The translations under genes and the position numbers were made by a program. Of a DNA stretch of 64,000 bases, positions 9,162 to 17,848 are shown in pieces. Under the pieces are notes generated by a model, which was not told where the DNA came from, searched no databases, and saw only the letters and a list, made by a program, of their open reading frames with translations. This stretch comes from Desulfotalea sp. (GTDB taxonomy: Bacteria > Desulfobacterota > Desulfobulbia > Desulfobulbales > Desulfocapsaceae): contig NVXR01000005.1 of the NCBI GenBank assembly GCA_002733995.1, positions 110,437 through 174,436 of the forward strand. The letters run 5' to 3'. Positions within the stretch are counted from its first letter, which is position 1, and each line of letters starts with the position of its first letter.

Positions 9162-10571
9162 ATGTTATCGACGAATTTACGGGAGCAAAGCTCTCTTATG
9201 GCAAGGTTGCTTCATCTTGTCGACTGTCTTGTTGTTGTTGGTTATCTCACGATTCTTGTGTTCTGGTATAAAGTTCCCTGGAGTCCTTACTACAATAAAC
9301 TGTTAGCCATTACCTTTGTGCTAACCTTCATCAGTTTTCAATCGTTTCAGCTTTACAGATCATGGCGAGGTTGGAAATATTTTCTTGAATTTCTGGTGAT
9401 TTTAAAGGCATGGGGAGCTGTTATTGGTCTATTGCTCTTTTATTTCTTTATCTTTAAAATTTCCATAGCCTATTCACGGGTTGTTATTCTCATCTGGTCT
9501 ATTACCACGCCTGTCTTGATTTTCTGTATACATCTTGTGGCTAGAAAATTGTTGCGTCTTTTTAGAGCAAGGGGCAAAAATCTGAGAAGGGCTGTTATTG
9601 TAGGGGCAGGGGAGCTTGGAGTAAATCTCGTTAATGAATTAGAATCAATGCCATGGGCGGGGATAAAAATTCTCGGCTTTTTTGACGATAAGGTTGATGA
9701 AGAAAACTACGATGATGTTCTAGGAAAACCGATTCTTGGTAATATTAGTGCGATCAATGAATACCTAGAGACCCAGGATATTGACTATGTTTATATCGCT
9801 CTTCCCATGCGAGCAGAAAAAAAGATCTTCAAAATTTTGAGGGAATGTCGATCCCTTGGTGCCAGGATATTTCTTGTACCAGATCTGTATCTTTATGGCC
9901 TGCACCATGCCGAAATGCAATCCTTGGGTAGCCTGCTTATCCTCAATTTTAACCCAAATACTGAGTGGAAAAGAAGTTTCGATCTGATCTTCTCGACCCT
10001 GATCTTGATTGGTACTCTCCCCCTCACACTTCTGGTAGCAGCGATGGTTAAGCTCAATGATGGTGGTCCGATCTTTTATAGACATAAAAGAATTACAGCT
10101 GCGGGTAAAAAATTCAACTGCCTGAAATTCAGGACAATGCGAGTTGATGCAGATAGGGAACTTGATCGACTGCTTGCAGAAAATGAGGATATTAAAAGAG
10201 AATGGGAAAAAAGCTACAAACTTAAAAATGATCCAAGGGTTACGCGTATTGGAACCTTTTTAAGGCGAACCAGTCTCGATGAGTTTCCTCAATTCATAAA
10301 CGTCATACGTGGTGATATGAGTGTTGTAGGAGCTCGGCCAATAGTAGGTAAAGAGCTCAATGGTTTTTATAAAGAGAGTGCCGGTAGGTATTGCTCTATG
10401 AAACCCGGTATTACAGGTCCATGGCAGGTGGGACAACGATCCAATGTAGAGTCCTACGAAGAGCGGGTGCAAATGGACGACTGGTACATCCTCAATTTTT
10501 CATTATGGACCGATATCAAGATCATTGTAAAAACCGTTTACTGTATGTTTGTTGGCAAGGGTGCCTATTAA
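9162..10571 (+). CDS. Polyprenyl glycosylphosphotransferase, WbaP-like
   Basis: 469 residues. It transfers a hexose-1-phosphate (galactose in WbaP, glucose in WcaJ) from UDP-sugar to undecaprenyl phosphate, the first step of O-antigen or exopolysaccharide assembly. Four to five N-terminal membrane helices (residues 15-135), a Rossmann-like CoA-binding domain (AVIVGAGELGVNL near 145), one further hydrophobic segment, then the catalytic domain with FYRHKRI, KFRTMR, RRTSLDEFPQ and RGDMSVVGARPI. The insertion between KFRTMR and the TSLDE motif (LLAENEDIKREWEK) is typical of the WbaP subgroup. Its place at the end of the glycosyltransferase row supports a shared surface glycan. Confidence 0.9.
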   Translation: MLSTNLREQSSLMARLLHLVDCLVVVGYLTILVFWYKVPWSPYYNKLLAITFVLTFISFQSFQLYRSWRGWKYFLEFLVILKAWGAVIGLLLFYFFIFKISIAYSRVVILIWSITTPVLIFCIHLVARKLLRLFRARGKNLRRAVIVGAGELGVNLVNELESMPWAGIKILGFFDDKVDEENYDDVLGKPILGNISAINEYLETQDIDYVYIALPMRAEKKIFKILRECRSLGARIFLVPDLYLYGLHHAEMQSLGSLLILNFNPNTEWKRSFDLIFSTLILIGTLPLTLLVAAMVKLNDGGPIFYRHKRITAAGKKFNCLKFRTMRVDADRELDRLLAENEDIKREWEKSYKLKNDPRVTRIGTFLRRTSLDEFPQFINVIRGDMSVVGARPIVGKELNGFYKESAGRYCSMKPGITGPWQVGQRSNVESYEERVQMDDWYILNFSLWTDIKIIVKTVYCMFVGKGAY

Positions 10572-10604
10572 TTGATGTTTGACCATCTTTTCTAGAGAAA
10601 TATT

Positions 10605-11816
10605 ATGTCAGTTTTTGCGGGTAAAAATATTGTAGTTGGTGTAACCGGGTCTATTGCAGCCTTTAAAGTAGCTACCTGGGTCAGTGATCTTGCCAAAGAA
10701 GAGGCGCTTGTACACGTTGTGATGAGTCGGGCGGCTGAAAAATTTATAGCTCCCCTGACCTTTGGAGCGTTGTCCGCAAATCCTGTGCACACAGAGATGT
10801 TTTCTGCAGATCAGCATCATTCAATGGCTCATATTGATCTTGGGAGTGAAGCTGATATTGTGCTCATTGCACCTGCGTCGGCAAATACCATCGCCAAACT
10901 CGCCGGGGGCTTTGCAGACAACCTGTTGACAACAACAGTACTTGCCACCAATGCCCCTGTACTTGTTTATCCTGCAATGAACAGCAAGATGTTTAGTAAC
11001 AGGGCGACCCAGCGAAATATTCGAAAGCTTAAAGAAATGGGCTTCACCGTTGTGGATCCTGCTTCTGGGATGATGGCTTGTAAAGAAACAGGACAGGGGC
11101 GTTTACCTGAGTGGCCTGTGGCAAAGGAACATATTGCTAAGGCTTTGAGTAAGCAGGACTTAAAGGGACAGCGTTTTCTTGTTACCGCCGGCCCAACCCG
11201 TGAGTCGATAGACCCTGCCCGTTATCTCAGTAACAGATCTTCCGGCAAGATGGGTTACGCTCTTGCAAGGTGTGCCTGGAGAAGAGGCGCCCACGTTACT
11301 CTTGTGAGTGGCCCGACATCCTTGTCAGTCCCCACGGGGGTTGAGTATGTGCAGGTGCATAGCGCCTTGGAAATGTATGATGCTGTTCTCTCCCATGCGG
11401 AGGTGTCACAGGTTGTGATAAAAGCAGCTGCAGTTGCCGATTATCGGCCGGAAACGCAAAGTCGCCAGAAGGTGAAAAAAGATAAAATTGAGCTCATCCT
11501 CGCCCTTACCCAGAACCCGGATATTCTTTTTGAACTCGGAAAAATTAAAAAGAAGGGCCAATTGCTTGTGGGGTTTGCTGCAGAAAGTGAAAACCTGCAA
11601 GAAGAGGGCAGGAAAAAACTGACGAAAAAGAATCTGGACCTCATTGCCATAAATGATATTTCTAAAAGCAATAGCGGTTTCGAGACTGATACAAACAGAG
11701 TTCTGTTACTGGATGCGGGGGGCGAGAATCAGCTGCCGCTGACCAGTAAAGATGCAACAGCCAACCTTATTGTTGATAAAATAGTATCTCTTTTCGCCAA
11801 CAACTGTTGCACGTGA
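10605..11816 (+). CDS. coaBC: Bifunctional phosphopantothenoylcysteine decarboxylase / phosphopantothenate-cysteine ligase
   Basis: 403 residues. It performs two consecutive steps of coenzyme A synthesis: CTP-dependent joining of cysteine to 4'-phosphopantothenate and FMN-dependent decarboxylation. The N-terminal CoaC flavoprotein domain (1-180) shows GVTGSIAAFK, the active-site histidine region around HHSMAHIDLG and PAMNSKM. The C-terminal CoaB domain starts near 190 with FLVTAGPTRE and contains NRSSGKMGYALA and the KAAAVADYRP motif. The length and domain order are standard. It follows the glycan locus by 33 bases but is a housekeeping gene. Confidence 0.96.
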   Translation: MSVFAGKNIVVGVTGSIAAFKVATWVSDLAKEEALVHVVMSRAAEKFIAPLTFGALSANPVHTEMFSADQHHSMAHIDLGSEADIVLIAPASANTIAKLAGGFADNLLTTTVLATNAPVLVYPAMNSKMFSNRATQRNIRKLKEMGFTVVDPASGMMACKETGQGRLPEWPVAKEHIAKALSKQDLKGQRFLVTAGPTRESIDPARYLSNRSSGKMGYALARCAWRRGAHVTLVSGPTSLSVPTGVEYVQVHSALEMYDAVLSHAEVSQVVIKAAAVADYRPETQSRQKVKKDKIELILALTQNPDILFELGKIKKKGQLLVGFAAESENLQEEGRKKLTKKNLDLIAINDISKSNSGFETDTNRVLLLDAGGENQLPLTSKDATANLIVDKIVSLFANNCCT

Positions 11817-11817
11817 G

Positions 11818-11840
11818 AAGAAAAGTGGCACTGTAGCCAC
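11818..11840 (-). terminator. Candidate intrinsic terminator of the ychJ-like gene
   Basis: On the minus strand, GTGGC, a TACAGT loop and GCCAC are followed by TTTTCTT, three bases after the stop of the YchJ-like gene. The stem is short (5 bp perfect) but the position and T-run fit. Confidence 0.5.
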
Positions 11841-11842
11841 AG

Positions 11843-12325
11843 TTATTGAGCAAGACAACACCGTTTGAACTTTTTCTGAGAGCCACAGGGACAGGGATTG
11901 TTGCGTTTGATCTTACTTTTAGCTACTTCACAGGCACCATCCACATAATACCAGAGTTCAGCTTTTTTAATAAAGGTACTTGTCTCGCTGAGGGAGCATA
12001 GTTGATCCTGTTCTATGTAGGTTGAAGTGAAATTGACAGTTCCAGCGTTGTCAGTTATCCCACCATCCTCTGTTTCGTTAATAACAAGCCCTACCCATGT
12101 TACGTGATGATCATCAAAGTTTAATGAATTTGGACGTCGTTTGTCTACCCAGGTTCTAAGGATATGTTCCGTGTTTTTTTCCACGAAGGCTGTGTATCTG
12201 GATCGCATGAGTATTTCTGCTGTTAATGCACGTTTGTGATCCTCTAATACTGGGCCACAACAGGCCTGATATTCTTTTTTACTTCCGCAGGGACAAATGG
12301 ATTTGGGTGATGAGTGTTTGGTCAT
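11843..12325 (-). CDS. YchJ-like protein with two SEC-C motifs (UPF0225)
   Basis: 160 residues. It has zinc-binding SEC-C motifs at both ends: CPCGSKKEYQACC near the N-terminus and CPCGSQKKFKRCC at the C-terminus, flanking the family's central domain with MRSRYTAFV. This is the typical architecture of YchJ/UPF0225 proteins. No biochemical role can be given; SEC-C motifs often mediate contacts with partner proteins. It is convergent with coaBC. Confidence 0.85.
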   Translation of the reverse strand: MTKHSSPKSICPCGSKKEYQACCGPVLEDHKRALTAEILMRSRYTAFVEKNTEHILRTWVDKRRPNSLNFDDHHVTWVGLVINETEDGGITDNAGTVNFTSTYIEQDQLCSLSETSTFIKKAELWYYVDGACEVAKSKIKRNNPCPCGSQKKFKRCCLAQ

Positions 12326-12619
12326 TGTATACTGTTTGTAGTGTTTAATATGGGTTTATGGTGGACTGATAAGTGGACTTAAATGTAATAAAAAGCCCAA
12401 AATAGCAATAACTGAATTTCATTGTCCTGTTTATAGGGGTATGCATTTTTGTAGAATATCTGTTTGCTACGATACTTATCCCCACTTATGTGTTCAGCTA
12501 ACGGGGGGGAGCCAATTTTGGTGATTCACCCGAATAGTCGCTGTAGTATGGACTGCATTACTGATACGTTTTAGGTGTGCTGGGACTATTTACTCTTATA
12601 AGTGTAAAACAATCAACGA

Positions 12620-13096
12620 ATGAAAAGTAGAGTTCAAAAAATCATCGCTAACCTCCGGGAATTTTCCGTAGTCGGATTTTTGTACTATCTCATTCTGAAG
12701 CTGCGGCGCAGGGAAGTTATGATCGGTGGTTCCTGTCATCTTTGCGGGGCGTGTTGTCGTAGTTTGTCCCTTGATGATGGTGACGGTTGGATAAGAAATA
12801 GAAGGGCCTTTGTGGCTGTTGTTGCCTGTAACCCGGAATATAGCTGTTTTGAAATAATCGGAGCGGACAACAGTGGTTTTTTACTTTTCCGTTGTACACT
12901 TATAAGCGACGATGGAAAATGTACTAACTACGAAAAAAGATTTCAGTTTTGCCAGGATTTCCCTGATAAAAATCTACCCTTTTGCGGTGGGGGATTACCA
13001 GCAGGCTGTGGCTATAAATTTCTCACTGTTATCCCGTTTTCTAAAATACTTACTGAAACAATAGACAAAAAAAATGAAAAAAATCCTCGTTCTTGA
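12620..13096 (+). CDS. YkgJ-type Cys-cluster protein
   Basis: 158 residues. It holds the cysteine cluster of the YkgJ / CxxCxxCC zinc-or-iron-chelating family: CHLCGACCRS near residue 40 and, after about 60 residues, CTNYEKRFQFCQDFP, then further cysteines in FCGGGLPAGCGY. The N-terminal 35 residues contain a hydrophobic stretch (FSVVGFLYYLILKL) that could be membrane-associated. Its last 23 bases overlap the queuosine mannosyltransferase gene, so the two are likely co-translated, although no functional tie is known to me. Confidence 0.75.
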   Translation: MKSRVQKIIANLREFSVVGFLYYLILKLRRREVMIGGSCHLCGACCRSLSLDDGDGWIRNRRAFVAVVACNPEYSCFEIIGADNSGFLLFRCTLISDDGKCTNYEKRFQFCQDFPDKNLPFCGGGLPAGCGYKFLTVIPFSKILTETIDKKNEKNPRS

Positions 13097-14159
13097 ACCC
13101 TATTTTGGCGGTTCACATAAAAATTTTTTAGAGGGTTTGAGGCGCAATGTAGAGGCGGATTATACGATGCTGACTCTTCCTGCGCGTAAATGGAAAATGC
13201 GGATGCAGCTCTCTGCCCAGTGGTTTGTCGAACAGCTCGCTTCCTTTGCCTGTGAAGAGAGACGGTTTGATGTCGTTCTTTGCTCTACTTTTGTCGATGT
13301 TGCAGTTTTTAGGGCACTTGTGGGTAAACTAGACGGCTGGAATGACGCCGCTAAAATTTGTCTCTATTACCACGAGAATCAATTCGCCTATCCAAGCCGT
13401 GTAAAAGATCCAAGTCTCTATCATTTTACGTCCATAAACTTTAATTCGGCCCTGGCGGCAGACAGTATTGCATTTAATTCAGAATTTAACCGTTCAAGTT
13501 TTATGGCTGGCTGTGCAAGGTATCTTAAATTTGCCTCAGATATGAAGTTTGAGTTTATTTTGCAGGACATTGTCGCTAAAAGTGTGGTGGTTTCACCTGG
13601 TATTGAATTCTCGAAAATAGATGAGGCAGCCCGTAACGAAAAATCAACCTTGTCTACAATTGTTTGGAATCACAGATGGGAGCATGACAAGAATCCTGAA
13701 GCATTCTTTGAAGCACTACTGGGTTTACAGAAGAAAAAAATCGATTTTCGCTTAATTGTTCTTGGGCAGTCGTTCCGTCAAAGTCCGGATTGTTTTGCGG
13801 CAGCGGAGATACATTTTAAGAAGGAATTAATCCATTTTGGTTTCGTTGATTCGTATGAAAGCTACATAGAACAACTGACCAAGGGAACAATCGTTGTTTC
13901 AACATCGAACCATGAATTTTACGGGATTTCTATCATTGAAGCAGTTCGGGCAGGATGTCGTCCCCTGTTACCGAACAGATTGTCATATCCTGAGCTTTTT
14001 CCGCAAGAATATCTGTATGAGGAAGGTGGTTTACCGGAGGAACTGGAGCGACTTGTCGTTGCAGATAGGCGTTTGGGGCCGGAGTCCTCAGTCGAGTTGA
14101 CCGAGAGGTTTAGCTGGAGAGCCTTAACAGCCAGGTATCAAGCCTGGCTGTTTTCATAA
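13074..14159 (+). CDS. tRNA-queuosine alpha-mannosyltransferase family (DUF3524)
   Basis: 361 residues, GT-B fold glycosyltransferase. The N-terminal LEPYFGGSHKNFLEG and LPARKWKMRM signatures are those of the DUF3524 family, whose human member GTDC1 (QTMAN) adds mannose to queuosine in tRNA-Asp. The C-terminal half is a GT4-like domain with NHRWEHDKNPEAFF and the acidic nucleotide-sugar site in HEFYGISIIEAVRAGCRPLLP. Bacterial members are thought to do the same chemistry on queuosine; that activity here is an inference. The start overlaps the upstream Cys-cluster gene, and a terminator-like hairpin is embedded in the last codons. Confidence 0.85.
   Translation: MKKILVLEPYFGGSHKNFLEGLRRNVEADYTMLTLPARKWKMRMQLSAQWFVEQLASFACEERRFDVVLCSTFVDVAVFRALVGKLDGWNDAAKICLYYHENQFAYPSRVKDPSLYHFTSINFNSALAADSIAFNSEFNRSSFMAGCARYLKFASDMKFEFILQDIVAKSVVVSPGIEFSKIDEAARNEKSTLSTIVWNHRWEHDKNPEAFFEALLGLQKKKIDFRLIVLGQSFRQSPDCFAAAEIHFKKELIHFGFVDSYESYIEQLTKGTIVVSTSNHEFYGISIIEAVRAGCRPLLPNRLSYPELFPQEYLYEEGGLPEELERLVVADRRLGPESSVELTERFSWRALTARYQAWLFS
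14128..14154 (+). terminator. Terminator-like hairpin inside the end of the mannosyltransferase gene
   Basis: CAGCCAGG, a 7-base loop and CCTGGCTG form a perfect 8-bp stem followed by TTTT. The stem lies within the last coding codons, ending four codons before the stop, so coding sequence and terminator overlap. nadA converges from the other side, with only 11 bases between the stops. Confidence 0.65.
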
Positions 14160-14170
14160 TAGTTACAATC

Positions 14171-15232
14171 TTACTTTTTCATGTTTTTGGCAAAATCGAG
14201 CATGCGGATAATAGGAATTTTAGCTTTTTCCGCTAACTCCTTTGAAATATGAATTTCATTGGTACCCTGCTCAAGAATTTCTGCAAGGTTGTGCAGCGAA
14301 TTCATACCCATCCACGGACAGTTAGCGCAACTCTGACAGGTCGCGCCTTCTCCAACGGTTGGGGCTTCCATGAGGATTTTATCCGGGGCCACTTGTCTCA
14401 TTTTATTAAATATCGAAGCATCTGTTGCTATAATAAACTCTTTATTGGGCATCGTGGCCACCGCTTCAATAAGGGCGGTGGTTGAACCAACAACATCGGC
14501 CTGGGCAACGACGCTTTCAGTAGATTCTGGGTGGACGAGTACCGCAGCTCCGGGATGAAGTTTTTGCAGCCTTTGCAGGGCAACAGAACGAAATTCTTCA
14601 TGGACTACGCAGGAACCTGGCCAAAAGAGCATCTCAACGCCGGTCTGATTTTGTACGTAGCGACCCAGATGCTTATCGGGGGCCCAAAGTACTTTCTCAC
14701 CTTTTTCAGCCAAGTGTTTAATTATGGGTAGGGCAATTCCAGAAGTAACAACCCAGTCCGCTCTTGCCTTTACTGCGGCACTAGTGTTGGCGTACACCAC
14801 CACGGTATGATCCGGATGATTATTGCAGAAGTCATTGAACGCGTCGTAGGGACAGCCCTCATCCAAGGAACATGTGGCCTTCAGATCAGGCATCAGCACC
14901 CGTTTATCGATACTTAAAATCTTTGAGGTTTCCCCCATAAATCGAACCCCGGCAACAACGAGAGTTTTGGCGGAGTGTTCTTTGCCGAACCTCGCCATTT
15001 CTAAACTGTCAGCAACACAGCCGCCTGACTCCTCTGCCAAATCCTGAAGAACTCCCTGGGTGTAGTAATGGGCAACAAGAACACCGTTTTCGCGCTTGAG
15101 TAGTGTTTTGATCTTTTCTTTGAGATCATGTTCTTCTTCTGGCGAGAGGACGGGCCATTGAGGATGTGCTGGAACGGTGACGGTAGGAATCTCAATGGAA
15201 GCCTTACTGTATTTGTTTGACGTAGTATTCAT
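14171..15232 (-). CDS. nadA: Quinolinate synthase A
   Basis: 353 residues. It condenses iminoaspartate with dihydroxyacetone phosphate to quinolinate in NAD synthesis and needs a [4Fe-4S] cluster. The three ligand cysteines are visible in [20 protein letters not shown] and [26 protein letters not shown] near residue 55 and the [12 protein letters not shown] motif are also characteristic. No nadB or nadC is adjacent in the window. Confidence 0.96.
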   Translation of the reverse strand: MNTTSNKYSKASIEIPTVTVPAHPQWPVLSPEEEHDLKEKIKTLLKRENGVLVAHYYTQGVLQDLAEESGGCVADSLEMARFGKEHSAKTLVVAGVRFMGETSKILSIDKRVLMPDLKATCSLDEGCPYDAFNDFCNNHPDHTVVVYANTSAAVKARADWVVTSGIALPIIKHLAEKGEKVLWAPDKHLGRYVQNQTGVEMLFWPGSCVVHEEFRSVALQRLQKLHPGAAVLVHPESTESVVAQADVVGSTTALIEAVATMPNKEFIIATDASIFNKMRQVAPDKILMEAPTVGEGATCQSCANCPWMGMNSLHNLAEILEQGTNEIHISKELAEKAKIPIIRMLDFAKNMKK

Positions 15233-15861
15233 AATATACTGTGTGACCTTGCATAGATATAAAGGTTATTTGTGTAACATGTAGAATATATGTATTTATT
15301 CATCAGCATTCTCGCAGGCCCAGTTTGGTCCCTTGGGATAACACTTGCTTTCGAAGTCACCGAAACGGATATAAGGCACAGTCGAGCAGGCAGAGGGCGG
15401 TGCTCTCATACCCTTAACCATTCTTTTGTTGTTCTCATCTCAAGTTTCCGCCTGAAGATACATCTTCGGGGTTTGTTCCTGCCCCAGAGGTCCCTTCATA
15501 TTGGAGTGTTACTTCGATGCTTATGAATATATATACTCTTAATCAATTATTAAACATCATTTTGGTAAAATGAAGAAATAGTAACTGAAAAGGTCAAATG
15601 AGTAGAGAGTTTAATTGAAAAAGGATGCGGTCTTTGTGGGATGCTGAAGCAAAAGTGAATTATGAGATATTACTTTTCAGTTTAATGGGTTACGGGAGAA
15701 ATGTTTTGCATGAAGTCCAGCGCAAAAATGACGGAATAAGGTGATGGTCCACGGACTGAGCATTGAAGAACAGCATGCATTTATTTAAAAAAAAGAAGTA
15801 TGGAAAAATTGTGTTTTCAAGCGCACGTCTGGAAATGATACCATGTTCATGGGAAGACCTG
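15233..15861. other. Intergenic, no convincing gene
   Basis: About 630 bases upstream of nadA (minus) and downstream of a hypothetical minus-strand gene. Short frames exist on both strands (for example 15290-15526 plus) but none has recognisable content. An 8-bp stem with one G-T pair (CCTGAAGA / TCTTCGGG near 15450-15472) is present. The promoter of nadA should lie near 15233-15300. Confidence 0.4.
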
Positions 15862-16233
15862 CTAGCTAAGACGTGCTTTAATGTCCAGCAGGAGGGTGAC
15901 GAGTCTGGTGGCCCTGCCAATTGCAAGATTATCTCCTTTGGCAACTCCAAATTGAGATTCTTCTATGAACACAAGGTAATCGATTACTTCTGCTCCCGTC
16001 TCGGTGGCCAGAAGTAGGTCAAAAATATGGGGGATGTAGGTGAGATATTCTTCTCGGTACTTGTTGTCTATGGACAGGCAATTGGCGTCCCATAGGTAAA
16101 ATACGGCTTCATCTATCTTGAGGTAAAGCTCCTGCTCTTTGCCGGACCTCCTCATAGTCATATGGCGGTAAGCCTGTTCTTGACTGTATATGACGAATGT
16201 ATTGGCCTGTATTTGATCTTCTGATGTATCCAT
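15862..16233 (-). CDS. Hypothetical protein
   Basis: About 123 residues from the ATG at 16233; an in-frame GTG at 16314 would add 27 hydrophobic residues. I do not recognise the family. The protein is soluble, rich in Glu, Asp, Leu and Tyr, and looks mostly helical, with a C-terminal GRATRLVTLLLDIKARL helix. It lies just downstream of rsmA on the same strand, 135 bases away, and may be read from the same message. No clear ribosome binding site is visible for either start. Confidence 0.5.
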   Translation of the reverse strand: MDTSEDQIQANTFVIYSQEQAYRHMTMRRSGKEQELYLKIDEAVFYLWDANCLSIDNKYREEYLTYIPHIFDLLLATETGAEVIDYLVFIEESQFGVAKGDNLAIGRATRLVTLLLDIKARLS

Positions 16234-16368
16234 AGTGGTTTCAGATGATATTGATGAAGTAATATAAATGATGCTACTTCGTTGGGGAGAACTTTCTATT
16301 ATGCATATTGACACTATTTGCCATAGATATTCCGATGTTCTCCCATAACGAAGGGGAAAGTCTGATTT

Positions 16369-17283
16369 TTAGCACCCCTTTTCAGAGTCAGTTGCAACGA
16401 TTGCTTCAATGGCTTTGGTCAGGATGATAAATTTGCTCACTGTGAGTGTTTCCGGCCGCGCTTGCGGTGAAATACCAGCCCTTTCAAGGGATGCTAAGGC
16501 CATTTCTTTGTGGAAATCCTTGAATTCTTTACCTGGTCTGCCAAATACAGCCGCACCTTTTAAGGTGTTAGCTATGGTTTTTCGACGCTGATTGAAGGTT
16601 GTTCTCACAATTTTTGTAAAGATGCTTTTGTCGTAATCGGTCGGGGTGCCCGGTTCAAGCCTGTTTTTTGAAAAATCTATATAAATAACAACAGAGTCAA
16701 CCTTTGGCCGGGGGTGGAACTCCGCAGGCTTTAAGGTGAGCTTCTTTTGTACAGTAGCGCAGCTGCCAAGAAGTATCGTCGGAACTCCGTACTCTTTTGT
16801 ATTAGGTTCGGCATTCAATCGTTCTGCGACTTCTTTTTGCAGCATAACGGTAACTGAGTGGATGAGATGCGAATTCTCTATTAATTTAAAGATGAAGGGG
16901 TTGGAAATAGAGTAGGGCAGGTTCGCGAGAATCTTAATAGGTCCATCACACTGCTCGTGGATATGGTTAAAGTCAGCTTTTAATATGTCTTGGTGGACGA
17001 GGGTTACATTCTCGGGAAGATCTTGCTCCTTCTCGTGCATTCGTACTATGCCGCTATCTATTTCGTACGCCACAACATGCTGTGCAGCTTCTCCAAGGGG
17101 TGTTGTTAAAGCCCCAAGGCCGACACCAACTTCAAGAATAATGTCTTCTTTGCTGATGTTGCCTGCGCGTACAATTGCATCCGCAGTACCTCGATTAACA
17201 AGGAAGTTTTGGCCAAATCGTTTTTTGGGGGTGAGTTTGTGTAACTTTAGGGTGTCATAAGGTTGACGGCCGTATTTGGACAT
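16369..17283 (-). CDS. rsmA: 16S rRNA (adenine-1518/1519-N6)-dimethyltransferase
   Basis: 304 residues, also known as KsgA. It dimethylates two adjacent adenines in the 3' hairpin of 16S rRNA late in 30S assembly. Seen: KKRFGQNFLVNRG at the start, the SAM-binding LEVGVGLGALT, an acidic YEIDSG, and the catalytic NLPYSISNP. The C-terminal lobe starts at about 190 with FHPRPKVDSVV. The last gene of the minus-strand tsaD-DUF2062-rsmA row. Confidence 0.95.
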   Translation of the reverse strand: MSKYGRQPYDTLKLHKLTPKKRFGQNFLVNRGTADAIVRAGNISKEDIILEVGVGLGALTTPLGEAAQHVVAYEIDSGIVRMHEKEQDLPENVTLVHQDILKADFNHIHEQCDGPIKILANLPYSISNPFIFKLIENSHLIHSVTVMLQKEVAERLNAEPNTKEYGVPTILLGSCATVQKKLTLKPAEFHPRPKVDSVVIYIDFSKNRLEPGTPTDYDKSIFTKIVRTTFNQRRKTIANTLKGAAVFGRPGKEFKDFHKEMALASLERAGISPQARPETLTVSKFIILTKAIEAIVATDSEKGC

Positions 17284-17315
17284 AGACGTGTTAAGTAATA
17301 GAAATAATGATATAT

Positions 17316-17840
17316 TTATAGCGTATTGATGGCTTCACTTCTGCTCTTGAGTTTCCTTTGCTGACGCTTTTCGAAAAAAGGTATCGCAAGATAATAGCTG
17401 AGAAACGAAAAAGGTAAAGAAAAAACAAAGCCACCCACAAGTAAAACGATAATAGCTTCCAGCCCTAGGGATGCCAAGGTGTTGATCGAGGCCTGGAATC
17501 CACCACCTTCAGTTAGCTGGGTGAGCAACTGTTGCACCATTTGGATATTAATTTCATAGGGCGTAAGATAATTCCCTAGAATAACAGAAATATAATATAT
17601 TGGAAAGAAAGTGAGGGGGTTGCAGACAAGCCAACTTACTATGATTCCAGCAAGAACAGAAGTGCGGGTAGCAAGTGCCAAAATTATGATAAGAGGTGTG
17701 TGCAGGGGCATGGTGGGGGATAGCCCTATGAGGACACCGATTGCTATTCCCCCGGCGAGCGCACGTGGGTCACCACTTAGTCTTTTAATACGTATCAGAT
17801 TATATCTGATAAATCTTTTTATACTATGAAGTGGACGCAT
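17316..17840 (-). CDS. DUF2062 membrane protein
   Basis: 174 residues with three to four hydrophobic segments. The GDPRALAGGIAIGVLIGLSP start and WLVCNPLTFFPIYY are typical of DUF2062 proteins, small integral membrane proteins of unknown role. It lies between tsaD (8 bases away) and rsmA (32 bases away) on the same strand and is probably co-transcribed with them. Confidence 0.85.
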   Translation of the reverse strand: MRPLHSIKRFIRYNLIRIKRLSGDPRALAGGIAIGVLIGLSPTMPLHTPLIIILALATRTSVLAGIIVSWLVCNPLTFFPIYYISVILGNYLTPYEINIQMVQQLLTQLTEGGGFQASINTLASLGLEAIIVLLVGGFVFSLPFSFLSYYLAIPFFEKRQQRKLKSRSEAINTL

Positions 17841-17848
17841 CTCTTATC

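Noticed and set aside
15290..15526. 78-codon plus-strand frame upstream of nadA
   Set aside because: No ribosome binding site and no recognisable domain; composition does not look coding.
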